From Aurelia coerulea (Eukaryota > Cnidaria > Scyphozoa > Semaeostomeae > Ulmaridae), in the NCBI GenBank assembly GCA_039566865.1, contig CM076944.1:19924501-19988500 (forward strand): DNA of 64,000 nt. Direction: 5' to 3'. The notes below the pieces were generated by a model, which saw only the letters and a list, made by a program, of their open reading frames with translations, did not search any database and was not told the origin of the DNA. Made by a program: the position numbers and the translations under genes. Each line of letters starts with the position of its first letter. Within the stretch, counting starts at the first letter, position 1. Shown piece after piece: positions 1 through 10,076 of the stretch.

Positions 1-65
1 GAGGCGCCCGCGTCACCAGTCCGCCATGGTCAGCGGCAGACAATTTACACTCCTGTTGTGTTTGT

Positions 66-160
66 TAGCAAGATCTCAAAAAAACTAATAACATAATTCA
101 GACTCAAGACAATGTTAGAACATTTGCCATCTGCTGTACAGTGATGTCAAAACATTTGCC
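66..160. repeat. Dispersed repeat copy (paired with 11078-11160)
   Basis: This stretch shares a recognisable core with 11078-11160: both read roughly 'TTGCTAACATC/TTAGCAAGATC', then 'ACATAATT', then 'CAATGT..AACATTTG'. They are direct copies of one unnamed repeat. Sequence on to about 560 is rich in TTTCTTATAAG-like motifs that also occur at the ends of the long-TIR elements at 3020 and 9351. No coding potential is seen. Confidence 0.45.
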
Positions 161-854
161 ATTGCTGTACAGTGTCAAAATATTCTAGAATGACCATGGT
201 TTCTTATTTTCAAAAATGAGCCAACAGTTTCTTATATTATGGTTTCTTATAAGAAAATTGAGTGTACCCATGTATAAGAATGAGAAGCTTTTGAAAGCTT
301 TTCTTTGGATTATATAAAAATTTATGATTCTTCCACAAATTTCTGTTGTGAATAATATCTCATACACTCAACTGATGTGAACTGACAGTAAATAATATGC
401 CTGAAGTTTGAATCTGAAGGAAAGGAATTCCTGAAAGCCCTGAATGAAATGAGAACCAATTTAAGAACCTGAACATCCTTATTTCCTACTAGATACCCAA
501 AACATAAGAACCTATTCAGGCTGACTTGCAAATTGTAGGTTCTTATATGCGGGTTTTTACTGTATCACAAAAAAGGGGATGTTGCCAGAAACTTGTTGTC
601 AGTTATTGCTTTTGGCCCTTTGACAGACACTTTTATTGTCAGTAGAATGAGTCCATACTCAAAATAGTTTTGCAAATAATATAAATTATAATTCCAGCCA
701 AACTCTTGAGACAATTTGCATTATGGAGGAAATTTCCAGTTAAGACCCCATTGCAATGTTGGAAGCAGATGGAAGCAGATAAATTATGTCACAGATAGAT
801 GACTTCACAACTATGTGTTCTTTTATGATATCCACATTGAAATGAGGTGAGGGT

Positions 855-1051
855 ATAGATCGAAAGAAGAAGGATGCATCTGCACATCTGCCGCGGGCAT
901 TTTATTTGTTTGGTTCAAAAGCCGTTTAGGAGGCGATTCAATTCTCTTATTTTTTTGGGTGTTATCAAAACATTTACTGCTCAGCTTCTGGACCAAAGAA
1001 ATAAAATGCCCGCGGTGGATGTGTAGATATATCCTTCTTCTTTCGATCTAT
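855..1051. mobile_element. Foldback MITE, 60-bp terminal inverted repeats
   Basis: The left arm (855-916) begins ATAGATCGAAAGAAGAAGG and runs through CCGCGGGCATTTTATTT. The right arm (991-1051) is its near-perfect reverse complement. The arms enclose about 75 bp, and the whole element is about 197 bp. No coding capacity is present and the target duplication cannot be fixed. Confidence 0.8.
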
Positions 1052-1059
1052 GCTCATGT

Positions 1060-2002
1060 TTGCCCTTAAAGATAATTTCTGGAATGCACAACGAGCGAGC
1101 TAGCTACCTGGGTTTCAGAGAAAATTTTGCGGCTTTGTTTGTTTTGAATTATTGGTTGATAGAATTTCCTTTGTCTGTGATCGCTAATCGCTTTGAATTG
1201 AGGTGTCAACAAAATCAACTCCTGCTATTGTATTACAAAATCTGCCCTTGTTCCACTGCTGTCAACATGAAATGCATTTGTCTCAATGAGTTTTGCCAGG
1301 ATTGTAGTATTTCTAGGATATTCTTCATCCTCCAATATGAGGATATTCTCCGTCCTCATAAATGAATTGGCCTAACAAACATGCAGATAATAAGAGGAAG
1401 AGTGCTGTTGCAGAAGACAACACAAAATACAAGCATGCCACTTATAGTAAATACAATGACCTAGTATTATAGTATAGAATTAATATTTAAGCACAACAAT
1501 AAAACAATGTTAGAAAACCAATGCGTTGCTGCATAGGTACAGTCCTTATTCTCAGCATACAGCAAAGTGTCTCTCAATATAGAGCTTCAACGAAAAATTC
1601 TTGAATTCAAGATATTTACATTAATCCTTCTGATAAACATAGCTGCACGGTTACAAGGAAGCTTGTTAGCCCTATCCAGAGGGGGTCCAGACACCTTCTA
1701 TCAGAGTTAAGAACTGCTCCTCAAAAACCCTTGTTACATGCTTTCAAATCATCCAAGAAGCCAGTATTCAATGCTGAGGAATTTACCATTTTTCATCATC
1801 TGGAAGAGAAAAGAGGAAGAAAGACAATCAAGTCCTGCCCTTAAAAACCCACTTTTGACATAGCCAACTTTTCTCACATAATTAGCCCATTACATTATAG
1901 TCCTTACAAAAATTCAGAGTCTGAGTTTCTTGTAAAATGGTTCCTTGGACGTAGGACTTCACCGCATAGCTGTTCATGTTTTCTGGTAGATACTACTGCA
2001 GT
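1060..2002. other. Stretch without recognisable gene
   Basis: No gene is recognised here. Short open frames exist, but they have biased, low-complexity composition and no domain. This is host-side flank of the Harbinger insertion that starts near 2012. Confidence 0.4.
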
Positions 2003-2109
2003 AGTCGTCTAGACTGGTTCACACTTGGGACTCATCGCGTTAGCTGCGCTAGTGTTAACTTTTTGACGCGTTTAACCCTAGTGTGTACCTAAAACTTGAC
2101 GCTTTATAA

Positions 2110-2533
2110 CCCCAGGGGGGGTACTCCCTAACTTTCAATACGGGGGGGGGGGGTCCATGCCACTATTTTTTTGCTGACCCCTAAATATTAAGCCTGATTT
2201 TTTGGGGACCCCAAATATTGAGTCTAACGTTTCGGAGACCCCAAATATTGTTATCTATTTCTGGGGTCCCTGAAATGTTTTGAATGATTTCAATTTGAGC
2301 TTCTTGATCTTTCTCAGTTTTTGAATAATTCCAAGACATTTATTTCATGATTCGCAACTTCGGGGCCAAATTGCACGATTCTTCCTTTCTTCAGATTTGT
2401 GGACCCCAAATATTGAATTTTTGTCCATGTTGTAATTCACAGACCCCAAATATTGATTGAACATAAAATTTCGGACCCCAAATATTGGCATGGACCCCCC
2501 CCGTATTGAAAGTCAATGAGTACCCCCCCTGGG
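2110..2533. mobile_element. GC-tract MITE with tandem GACCCCAAATATTG units
   Basis: The terminal inverted repeats are CCCCAGGGGGGGTACTC and its complement at the right, extending through TTTCAATACGGGGGG and TCCATGCCA (about 50 bp). The interior has several spaced copies of GACCCCAAATATTG. The direct repeat TTTATAACCC occurs immediately outside both ends (2103-2112 and 2534-2543). This gives a 7-bp target duplication, or up to 10 bp if the ambiguous CCC is counted. The element sits in the left subterminal region of the Harbinger transposon, upstream of the MADF exon. Confidence 0.82.
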
Positions 2534-3019
2534 TTTATAACCCACCTCTAACCTACAAACGCGAGGCGCGAAATATCAAATTTTTTTTATATTTAACGCT
2601 CTTGACGCGGAAAACATTGCTGAACTTGTGCCAAGTCATACGAGAAGATGTGCAATTTGATGAAAAACTTGCAGAATATGTGCGAAAATTTCCTTGCCTC
2701 TTCGACAAATCAAGCAAGGACTACAAGGATAAATTTGTCGTTGCTAATGCCTGGGAAAAGGTGGCACAGGAAACCGGGTTGGAAGCGGGTACGTAGAAAT
2801 AGACCTTACTTTTATTTATCACATGATTTAGCATGGCCTAACTTTCTCTCAGTAAAGTGAAAAAGAGATTCCATTTCAACAACAATAAAGGGACATTTGA
2901 CAGGAGTTGTGAGAGATGCCCTAATAATGTTCCTGAAAGAATTTTTGAAATAAATGCAACCAGGAGAGTCTTTTTGAATGTACGCCCGTTAGTCATTGCC
3001 ACCTTACAGGTATACATGA

Positions 3020-3747
3020 TACACGTATTTTTTATAAGAAACTAAGAGTTTGGGCCAGCACTGAAAGTTTCTTAAAATTATCCGATTTTGAGTACTCAGA
3101 ATTTCTTACGAGTTTCTAAGAGCTTTCATAACAATCCTCATGTTCACTACCTGTACCCTCATGAACATTTCAAAACAAGTTTTTTTAAGCCTGTCCCCGG
3201 GGGGGGGGGGGTCACTACCATATGTACCAGTACGGGATGTGCCATTTTTTGGGGTACCTTTTTCAGGCTGAAAATAAATTTTAGGGTGTCACTTTTGGTA
3301 ACATCACAAATGAGCATAAATTTTTGGGGTGTCATTTTGGAAGAAAAACGCTTCAGGGTATTGAATTTGATCTAATTTCAGATATATGGTCACAATTTTA
3401 GGGTATCTATTTTGAATGGCCTGTAAATTTTGGGGTATGGTTTTTAAAAAATTCAAACATTTTAGGGTATGATTTTACAGTTCAAAATGGCACAGCCCCG
3501 TCAACCACCTATTGAAGTTACCCCCCCCCCCCCGGGGCCTGTCCAATGTCTAGACATTATTCTAGTACCTTACGAGTAATACGAGATAGGAAACAAGTGA
3601 AAGTAAAGTAAAAACATGTCAGGGATTTCCTATTGCAAAATAAATAGTTTCTTAAGCTATATTTTCCCAGTATTGGAGTTTCTTAATTTTTTGGCAACCT
3701 GAGAGTTGAGTTTCTTATGGGCAGTTTCTTATGAAAAGAAATACGTG
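3020..3747. mobile_element. Long-TIR element (TTTTTTATAAGAAACT family), copy 1
   Basis: The left end is TACACGTATTTTTTATAAG. The right end carries the complement (..CTTATGAAAAGAAATACGTG). TACATGA flanks both sides (3013-3019 and 3748-3754), a likely 7-bp target duplication. The left half aligns closely with the element at 9351-10076. It lies in the intron of the MADF gene and contains the GC-rich MITE at 3197-3536. Confidence 0.72.
3197..3536. mobile_element. GC-tract MITE with 8-bp target duplication
   Basis: The ends are CCGGGGGGGGGGGGTCAC and the complementary GTTACCCCCCCCCCCCCGG. The interior repeats TTTTAGGGTAT/TTTTGGGGTAT motifs. GCCTGTCC flanks both sides (3189-3196 and 3537-3544). 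The paralogous repeat at 9351-10076 has a single GCCTTTCC at the matching point (near 9530), so it serves as an empty site and supports the 8-bp duplication. Confidence 0.82.
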
Positions 3748-5057
3748 TACATGACAGGTTTAGGGAAACATTTCAGTTTGTAAGGAACACCTCATAAAAA
3801 TAGACTCAATTTTTCGAAACTTAAGAAATTACCCTACCTTAGTTAAAAGAGCTAGGAAACTGTATTTTCCGCTGGAAAATTTTTTCACACTATACAGCAA
3901 TGGTAACTATTTTGACATTGTTTTGAGTTCTAAATTTATGTTTACTTGTAGTAATTTGGGAGCCTTTCAAAGAAAGCTTTTAAATTCACGTACACTTCGG
4001 ACATTAGAAATATAAGAAAGCATTACCAGCTTTTGGTAGCAAAAGACTTATTCTTAAGATACCTTAACTTTTTAACAGAAACTGGTATTTGAAGGCTGAA
4101 GTTTCAAGCTTTCAACATTTTCGACTTTCAGTCTTTGTAACTCACCCATTGTCATTGCCATTTCAGGTGAACGAGCAAAAAAACAATTTGAGAATCTGAA
4201 GAAACGATACAGCAAGAGAAGAAATGAGCTGAAGAAAGTTGAGCGTTCGGGTACTTCTACGATTGCAGTGGCATCAGCAAGAGAGAAACTTGAGCAATAT
4301 AAATTCCTCTCATGGTTAGCCCCTTTTATAAAGCCAAGAAGCACTAAAACAAATTTGCCGAGAGCAGAACATTGCTTAGACAAATCCAAAGCAATCGAAT
4401 AAACTGCTCAGGATGATGAAAACTATGAATCTATGTTTGAAGATGATCCGTTGTGTGCTGCAGAGGGCAATGGCGACGATGACGATGTGAGTTTTTCAAT
4501 ACCACTGCAAAGTTCAACCACAAAAAAATCATTCAACGATTCAGCAGGTGTATCGAAAACGACGGGAAAAAAGAAATGGAAAAAACAGAAGGAAGATATC
4601 GACCAAGCAGAACTGGAATTCTTGAGTGCAATGAAGAAGGCAGTAGTCGAGCCAAATCAAAGAAGCTGTAAAGATGATATTGATCTTTTTGGCATGCTAG
4701 TTGCCGCTGAAGTAAAGAAGCTGTCCCATCGGAACCAACTCATAGCCAAAAACCAAATTCAAAACCTACTTTTTAACCTTCAGATGGGGAATGAGCAGCC
4801 ACCTGTGCCGTTTGGAAATCATCCACATTTTCATTGGAATAACATGGGAATACCCCCAGCTCCACCAAGTTTCCATCCTACAAATTTCAGTGAGGACAGT
4901 TCTTCTTATGAACGATTATAAAAGTGAGCCGTAGCTACCATTTAGTTAAACAAATTAGAAAAGCACAAATTTCAAAACAGTTTTGTAATGACTTTACTTT
5001 TTATAATAAATTGCGTTCGGTTAGTTCAAGGTTTCTTTCATCCGTCTTTCTGTTTCA

Positions 5058-7363
5058 TTAGTATCCATTTTTTCCAGTCCTTTGCACATGCTTCAGCTGC
5101 CATGGGACGCATCCATCAGCGCTGTTCAAATATTCTTTCAATGCATCCCTCATTTCTGCAGCACTGCCTGCATATCGTGATCCTCGAACTCTTGGGATAT
5201 CTTGAAGGCCAGCTCTTGCATCTGCGTCAACAATACTTCGCCATTCACCAGGCTTGATACGTCCATTGCTGTCTTCTGAATCTACAAATCCAGTTGGACA
5301 ATAAATGGCATTCTCGGTCTGGCGTAGATAGTTGTGAAGACACATGGCAGCAAGCACATAACGCACAACGTTTTCACGTGAAGCACGGATGGGCCCTCTA
5401 AATAGTCTCCAACGAGCAACCATTATTCCAAATGTATTTTCAATTACTCGCCGAGCTCTGGATAGCCTATAGTTGAAGACTCTCTGGGTTTCATCTAGCT
5501 TTCCCGGGTACGGTCGCATTAACCAATCTTTCAAAGGGAAAATTTCATCACCAACTAAAAAGTATGGTAAATTCCCTAAACGATACCCTTCTAATCGTTC
5601 AGGTAGCGGTACTTGGATTGAACCCTCTTCAAAGCGTTGGCCCATTTCGGAATTTAACAAAACCCCACTGTCGTTGTTACTGCCATACTGGCCAACATAA
5701 AAAACAGAGAAATTATAGCGAGCATCACAAATGGCCAGCAGAGAAATGCTGAAGAATCCTTTGTAGTTGTAGTCCTGCTTCCCTGAATTTTTTGGACAAT
5801 CAATAGCGATGTGTTTCCCATCGATGGCTCCAATAACATGAGGCATGTTCCATAGATTTTCAAAGTCTTCCGCTATCAACTTCCATTCCTCGGAGGTAGA
5901 TGGAGGTCTCATGTAGATTGGTGCCAGAAGGTCGTAGATTGCTTCGCAAACTTCTTTAATGATATAACTTACTGTAGAACGACCAACACGGAAGGCATAG
6001 CTGAGTGTTTGCTGCGAGCATCCAGTTGCAAGGTACCGCAAAGTTATGACAAGCCGTTCACGAGGAGACACTGCCTTGCGTAGTCGTGTATTTTGTTTTT
6101 TAATGCGCTCTTCGAGGAGGCTGAATAGATGATCAAACCTCTCTTTCGACATTCGTAAATATCTAAAAGGAACAAGAATATGATTTTGTAGACCAGTTAA
6201 CAAACAGACTAAGCTCATGTCTTGGTAGCATGACAAGCATCCACTAATGTGCAAATTTTTCCATGTTGGTTATGAAGATCAAAAGAAACTTAATTCATTT
6301 TGTTTGGTAAAAAACGCATCAGCTTCAATAATCAAACATTTGTTCCACTTCTCTTGATTCTTGAAGGCAGAGTCATCGGCAGAGTCACATAGGAAACCAT
6401 TCTTTTCTTGAACTATGAAGGACTAGGCTACACTTTCAGGCAATAAAATTATGGTTATGTAAACACTTAACTTATTTTTTCATGTTTTATTTTATTGTTG
6501 ACCCCCTTGCGTCGATGCCATATCGCTTTGCACAGTAATTTCATAGATGTTGATGCAGAAAATCAACGGTCAAAAATAGGACCATTTATGTTAAAATGGA
6601 AATAACTGCTACATGTACATGGCACGCCAAACAACGTTGCCCTGTTGGAAAATTTGAATTTGGAGACTAGTGACTGGAGCAATATGAGACTATGCTCAGA
6701 TGAAGTTATCATTAATTTTTCCACACCACGTTTTTCATCACACGGAAATATCAGAAAAATCTGTTTTCGACAATAGCCTCGTTTCTATGTTTCATTTCTG
6801 TTCATGACGGAAAGCAAATATCTAGACTTGAATCTATGGCTTTAGACCAATATATTTTACGTTAAAGAGATTGATTATTGTTTTCTGTACGGTTTCGTGG
6901 ACTTTGGTTGATTGTCCAATAATTTTTTGGAATAGGGGTATGTTCCAAATCCTAATTTATGAATACTTCTTTGTCCCTAAAAATATACCAAAAATTAAAA
7001 ACATATTTTGGCCTTTAAGCTACAAAGAAACTGTTTATTCATTGGAGCCAACAGGCTTTTTTAAATGGGACAACATTCATTTGACACACACGGTACATCT
7101 ACTTGAGGCCTAAAAATCTACTTAAGTTTCAAGGCCTACACAAATTTGCAGATAGCTTACCTGTAGTGATATTCTCGGTCCTTTACTCTCAGCTCTTTAA
7201 ATAAAGTGTAGAATTCTCCAGATGCCTTGGATCTAAAAATGTCCCTTACCCAGAACCTCCTTTTTTGTTGCTTTTTTTTCGATTCAAGTCTCCTTCTTCT
7301 TTTTCTCAAAACATAAATACAACCCATCAGACCAAGAATTTGTTCTCTTCCAAAGGACGCCAT
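5058..7363 (-). CDS. PIF/Harbinger DDE transposase (HARBI1-like), two exons
   Basis: Exon 1 runs 7363-7161 and exon 2 runs 6162-5058, with a 998-bp GT/AG intron (donor GTAAGC, acceptor CCTTTTAG). The join restores Arg-Tyr-Leu-Arg-Met and gives a protein of about 435 residues, normal for the family. The N-terminus has the basic RRFWVRDIF segment typical of Harbinger transposases. A helix-turn-helix region follows (SQQTLSYAFRVGRSTVSYII), then the DDE_4 catalytic core with all three acids visible: Asp182 in AIDGKH, Asp273 in VGDEIF and Glu309 in RVIENTFG. It would cut and reinsert the element. The start at 7363 is the first ATG before MASFGREQ. The frame has no stop, so the protein looks intact, but its partner gene on the + strand carries a stop. 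The two genes converge near 4921/5058. Confidence 0.9.
6255..7156. other. Transposase intron, no further gene seen
   Basis: This is the AT-rich intron of the Harbinger transposase. I see no conserved coding frame, inverted repeat or RNA gene in it. Confidence 0.6.
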
Positions 7364-7512
7364 GCTTGCACGAAATTATGGCGGGAAAATCCACCTTACC
7401 ACCGAACGCTATAAACCACAATGTGAACAAATGTTAACGCCGTAGACATATCGCGTCAAGAAACTAGCACTAACGCCTAACGCGTTAAACCCTCTAGTGT
7501 GAACTAGGCTAT

Positions 7513-8140
7513 AGTCTCATCGTCAAGAAATTATACAATCAGTATGTTGAAGTTTCAAGGGTTTCAAGTAAAATAAACGGTAAGATATTTGAGAGTATTT
7601 GAGAGATATTTGATTCTCTGATCGTCCGATAGTTTTGACCTGGAAAAGCTAGCACCATGTCGCTCAGCGGAGAGTAACGTGCATTTTCGAAGGTGGAGCA
7701 ATCAAACGCAATATTTGCAAAACAACTCACCAACACCGCCATTTTGACCACATGTTGAGCTCCGTCTCAAGAGAAAATGGTGATGAGGCATGGTCCTGTT
7801 TTCTAGAAAATTGGATTTTCATATGCTGGTAATTTCCACGAATTTAGGCACACATCCCGTTGATACAAAAAGTGATTTCCAGCCACTGATGTTCATGAAA
7901 AGTCTTCTTCTTCACCTTCGTGGCACGTCAAAAGTCGTTGAAAATAAAGTGTCACATGTGGTTTGGAACATCGGGAACGGATGTAGAGCGATGGGGGCAA
8001 ATAACCGCTACCATAGCCGTAGCCCCCGTAGCCGCCCGTAGCCGTTCTAGGCCCGTAGCCGCGCTCCAAAACATTCTCTTGCAGTGCAGACGCAAAGTGG
8101 CGTATGGTCAGCGGTTACACATTCCTACGTCTTGCTTGTG
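7513..8140. other. Stretch without recognisable gene
   Basis: This lies between the Harbinger right end and the MITE at 8141. It contains a short run of GTAGCCG/TAGCC repeats near 8010-8065. Open frames here are short and unrecognised. The upstream part of the ISL2EU-like transposon may lie here, but I cannot place its end. Confidence 0.4.
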
Positions 8141-8312
8141 CAGAGACGTAGGAACCGGGGGGGGGGGGGCACTGGGGGCACGTGCCCCCCAAGATTTGAA
8201 ATAAACAAAGAAGTGCCCTTTTTGTTTTCAGGAAATGCCCCTTTAGCTTAATGGAAAAAGTGCCCTCGAAGTGTTGTGCCCCTCCAAGTTTGAGATGCTT
8301 CCTACGTCCCTG
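8141..8312. mobile_element. hAT-like MITE, CAGRGACGTAGGAA termini
   Basis: The left end is CAGAGACGTAGGAA and the right end is TTCCTACGTCCCTG, whose complement begins CAGGGACGTAGGAA. The flanks TGCTTGTG and ACTTTGTG are only a partial 8-bp match, so the target duplication is degraded. A third copy of TTCCTACGTCT lies just outside at 8121-8131 and forms a short hairpin with the left end. Its insertion lies directly upstream of the transposase frame at 8318 and may have removed the true 5' part of that gene. Confidence 0.65.
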
Positions 8313-8317
8313 ACTTT

Positions 8318-9181
8318 GTGAAACCAAAAGATGGTTACTCCGTGAACTACCACAACAACAGACCTGACAACAAAACAACCAGCGAGCAAAAAAATAAGAA
8401 AGGTCGTCCCAGGGTCCTTTCAGAAGCAAATGAACTCTTTCTTACTCTTTGTCGCCTTCGTCTGCATCTCCTTGAGGAAGACCTAAAGCACAGATTTGGT
8501 ATCTCAGTTTCTACAGTTTCAGAAATTTTCCTTACCTGGCTTGATCGTCTTCATTATTGCTTGAATTCCTTGGATAAAATCCCCGGTCTTGAAGAAGGAT
8601 TAAGGCATTTGATACCAGAAAGTTTCAAAGGAGACTATGAGGACATCGATATGATACTTGACTGTACGGAGATTAACATTCAGAGGCCATCAAATCCAAC
8701 AACCCAGAGTGCCACATGGTCCGAATATAAAAGTCACAACACTGGCAAAGTTTTAATCGGTTTGTCTCCTGTTGGGTTTCCAAGATTCGTTTCTAATGTA
8801 TATCCTGGTAGCATGTCAGATGATGACATTACCTCAGTCAGTGGAATCCTGAAGTTGGCCAGAAAAAATATGAAATGGCTTGCTGATAAAGGTTGTCAGT
8901 GCGATGGCGATGAATTTGGTCTCATCATTGAAACTCCAGATAGGCTAGAAGGCAAGTCCCAGTTTTCTGAGGCAGAAGATATGAAGAACAGACAAATCTC
9001 TCGCTTGCGAATTCATGTTGAACGAGTTATAAGGAGGATGAAAGTATTTGCTATCCTGAAAATTGCGATTCCAATTCGTTACGCCAAAGTTGTTTCCAAG
9101 ATTGTAAATGTGTGTGCTCGTTTAACCGCATTTCTCCCTCCTCTGATCAAAGATACAGACGTGTCTTTTTGCGAAGAGTAG
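8318..9181 (+). CDS. ISL2EU/IS4EU-type DDE transposase, N-terminus probably truncated
   Basis: This is an open frame of 287 residues. Residues 45-80 hold the helix-turn-helix-like segment (LEEDLKHRFGISVSTVSEIF). The DDE core follows: Asp115 in ILDCTEI, Asp190 in WLADKGC, and Glu235 in RIHVERVIRRMK. Between them lies the diagnostic SYKxxNT-like and LIGLSPVGFPRFVSNVYPGS block of DDE_Tnp_4 proteins of the IS4EU/ISL2EU group, often fused to THAP in animals. No THAP or other zinc finger is present. The first residues come from the edge of the adjacent MITE, so the displayed start is doubtful and an upstream exon is likely missing. The catalytic part is uninterrupted. A convergent YqaJ-type gene lies at 12518-14890, the second gene expected for this superfamily. 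Confidence 0.8.
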   Translation: MKPKDGYSVNYHNNRPDNKTTSEQKNKKGRPRVLSEANELFLTLCRLRLHLLEEDLKHRFGISVSTVSEIFLTWLDRLHYCLNSLDKIPGLEEGLRHLIPESFKGDYEDIDMILDCTEINIQRPSNPTTQSATWSEYKSHNTGKVLIGLSPVGFPRFVSNVYPGSMSDDDITSVSGILKLARKNMKWLADKGCQCDGDEFGLIIETPDRLEGKSQFSEAEDMKNRQISRLRIHVERVIRRMKVFAILKIAIPIRYAKVVSKIVNVCARLTAFLPPLIKDTDVSFCEE

Positions 9182-9350
9182 GAACATGTGACTTCGGCCT
9201 CTTCGCATCGAGATAGCCAATCAGTGAGCAGTTGTGTACGGCAGTTCAATTTTCAAATTTCAAAATTCCAATAACTGTTATTTCAGTTCGCACGGGGGTT
9301 CCCACTGTGGTACATAATTGGTAGGACCCAGGGGGATAAAGTAGATACTG

Positions 9351-10076
9351 GCACGTATTTTTTATAAGCAACTAAGAATTTGGGCCGGTACTGATATTGT
9401 CTTAAAATTATCAGATTTTCAGTACTCAAGTGTTTCTAATTAATTTCTTAGGGGTTCCATAATGATCTTTATGTTCACTGCCTGTGCCATTGTTTACATT
9501 TCGAAATATTGCTTTAGAAGCCTTTCCAATGTTTAGACATTACTCAAGGACCTTACAAGTACAGTCTTTTTATAAGAATACTATGAATAACTCCAGCCTC
9601 GATATTTTTGAGAAATCTTCGTTTTGAGCCTGAATATATTCTTAAAATTTTCTTATTTTTTAAATCTGTTATGATTCTCATTTATGGCAAACTTTGGTGA
9701 AGTTCTCCTGCACCTCGGATTTTTTAAACAAGAAACTGCTATAGTTCTCAGATCACCAGCAAATAAAGAAACTCAAATACTGGGAAAATGCTTATTTTTC
9801 AAAATTATATTTAAAGTATTTATTTTACTAGAGGAAATTCCAATGCATCATTTTACTTTATTTTCACTTGATTCCTGTATCATATTACTCAGGAGGTACT
9901 TGAGTAATGTATAAACAGTGGAATGGCTTCAAAAAACGTTCTTTTATAATGTTCACGAGTTCACGAGGGCACTGGAAGTAAACATGCATATTGAGTGCTT
10001 CTCGAAATCTGATAATTTTTAATAAATTTTCAGCACTGGCTCAAATTCTTTGTTTCTTATAAAAGGTGCGTGTATC
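9351..10076. mobile_element. Long-TIR foldback element, copy 2
   Basis: The left arm (GCACGTATTTTTTATAAG..., to about 9565) and the right arm (about 9870-10076, ending CTTATAAAAGGTGCGTGT) are inverted copies over roughly 200 bp. Matching landmarks include TTCACTGCC/GTTCACGAG and GAAGCCTTTCCAATGTTTA. It is homologous to the element at 3020-3747. No transposase is encoded. Confidence 0.75.

Larger units (their letters stand above)
2600..4921 (+). pseudogene. Harbinger-associated MADF-BESS protein, spliced, with internal stop
   Basis: Exon 1 ends at 2788 and encodes a MADF-type domain (FDEKLAEYVRKFPCLFDKS, then AWEKVAQETGLE). Its donor is GTACGT. Exon 2 starts at 4167 after the acceptor TTTCAG and restores the frame at Gly. 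It continues the MADF helix (FENLKKRYSKRRNELKK), then an acidic/lysine-rich linker, and a BESS-like motif near 4680-4790 (DLFGMLVAAEVKKL). In Harbinger transposons such proteins accompany the transposase and help its DNA binding and nuclear import; that is family knowledge. A TAA at 4400-4402 interrupts the frame between MADF and BESS, although the frame stays open on both sides. No clear in-frame ATG starts exon 1, because upstream sequence runs into the MITE at 2110-2533. The gene is probably defective, or it uses an unseen first exon. Confidence 0.72.
2012..7508. mobile_element. PIF/Harbinger DNA transposon, two genes
   Basis: The ends carry related inverted sequences: GACTGGTTCACACT at the left and the complement of CCTAGTTCACACT at the right. 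They are followed by subterminal GACGCG / AACGCGTT motifs on both sides. The trinucleotide CTA flanks both ends (2009-2011 and 7509-7511), consistent with the 3-bp target duplication of the superfamily. Inside are the two expected genes, convergent: a MADF-BESS DNA-binding protein (+) and a DDE transposase (-). Three other elements have inserted: a MITE at 2110-2533, a long-TIR element at 3020-3747, and a MITE inside that. The exact terminal base is uncertain by one or two positions. Confidence 0.8.

Noticed and set aside
1060..1365. 101-residue plus frame
   Set aside because: No domain, no splice context, and sequence composition like random AT-rich DNA.
7790..8204. Two overlapping plus frames near the GTAGCCG repeat
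   Set aside because: The composition is driven by GC repeats and the sequence runs into a MITE; no homology recognised.
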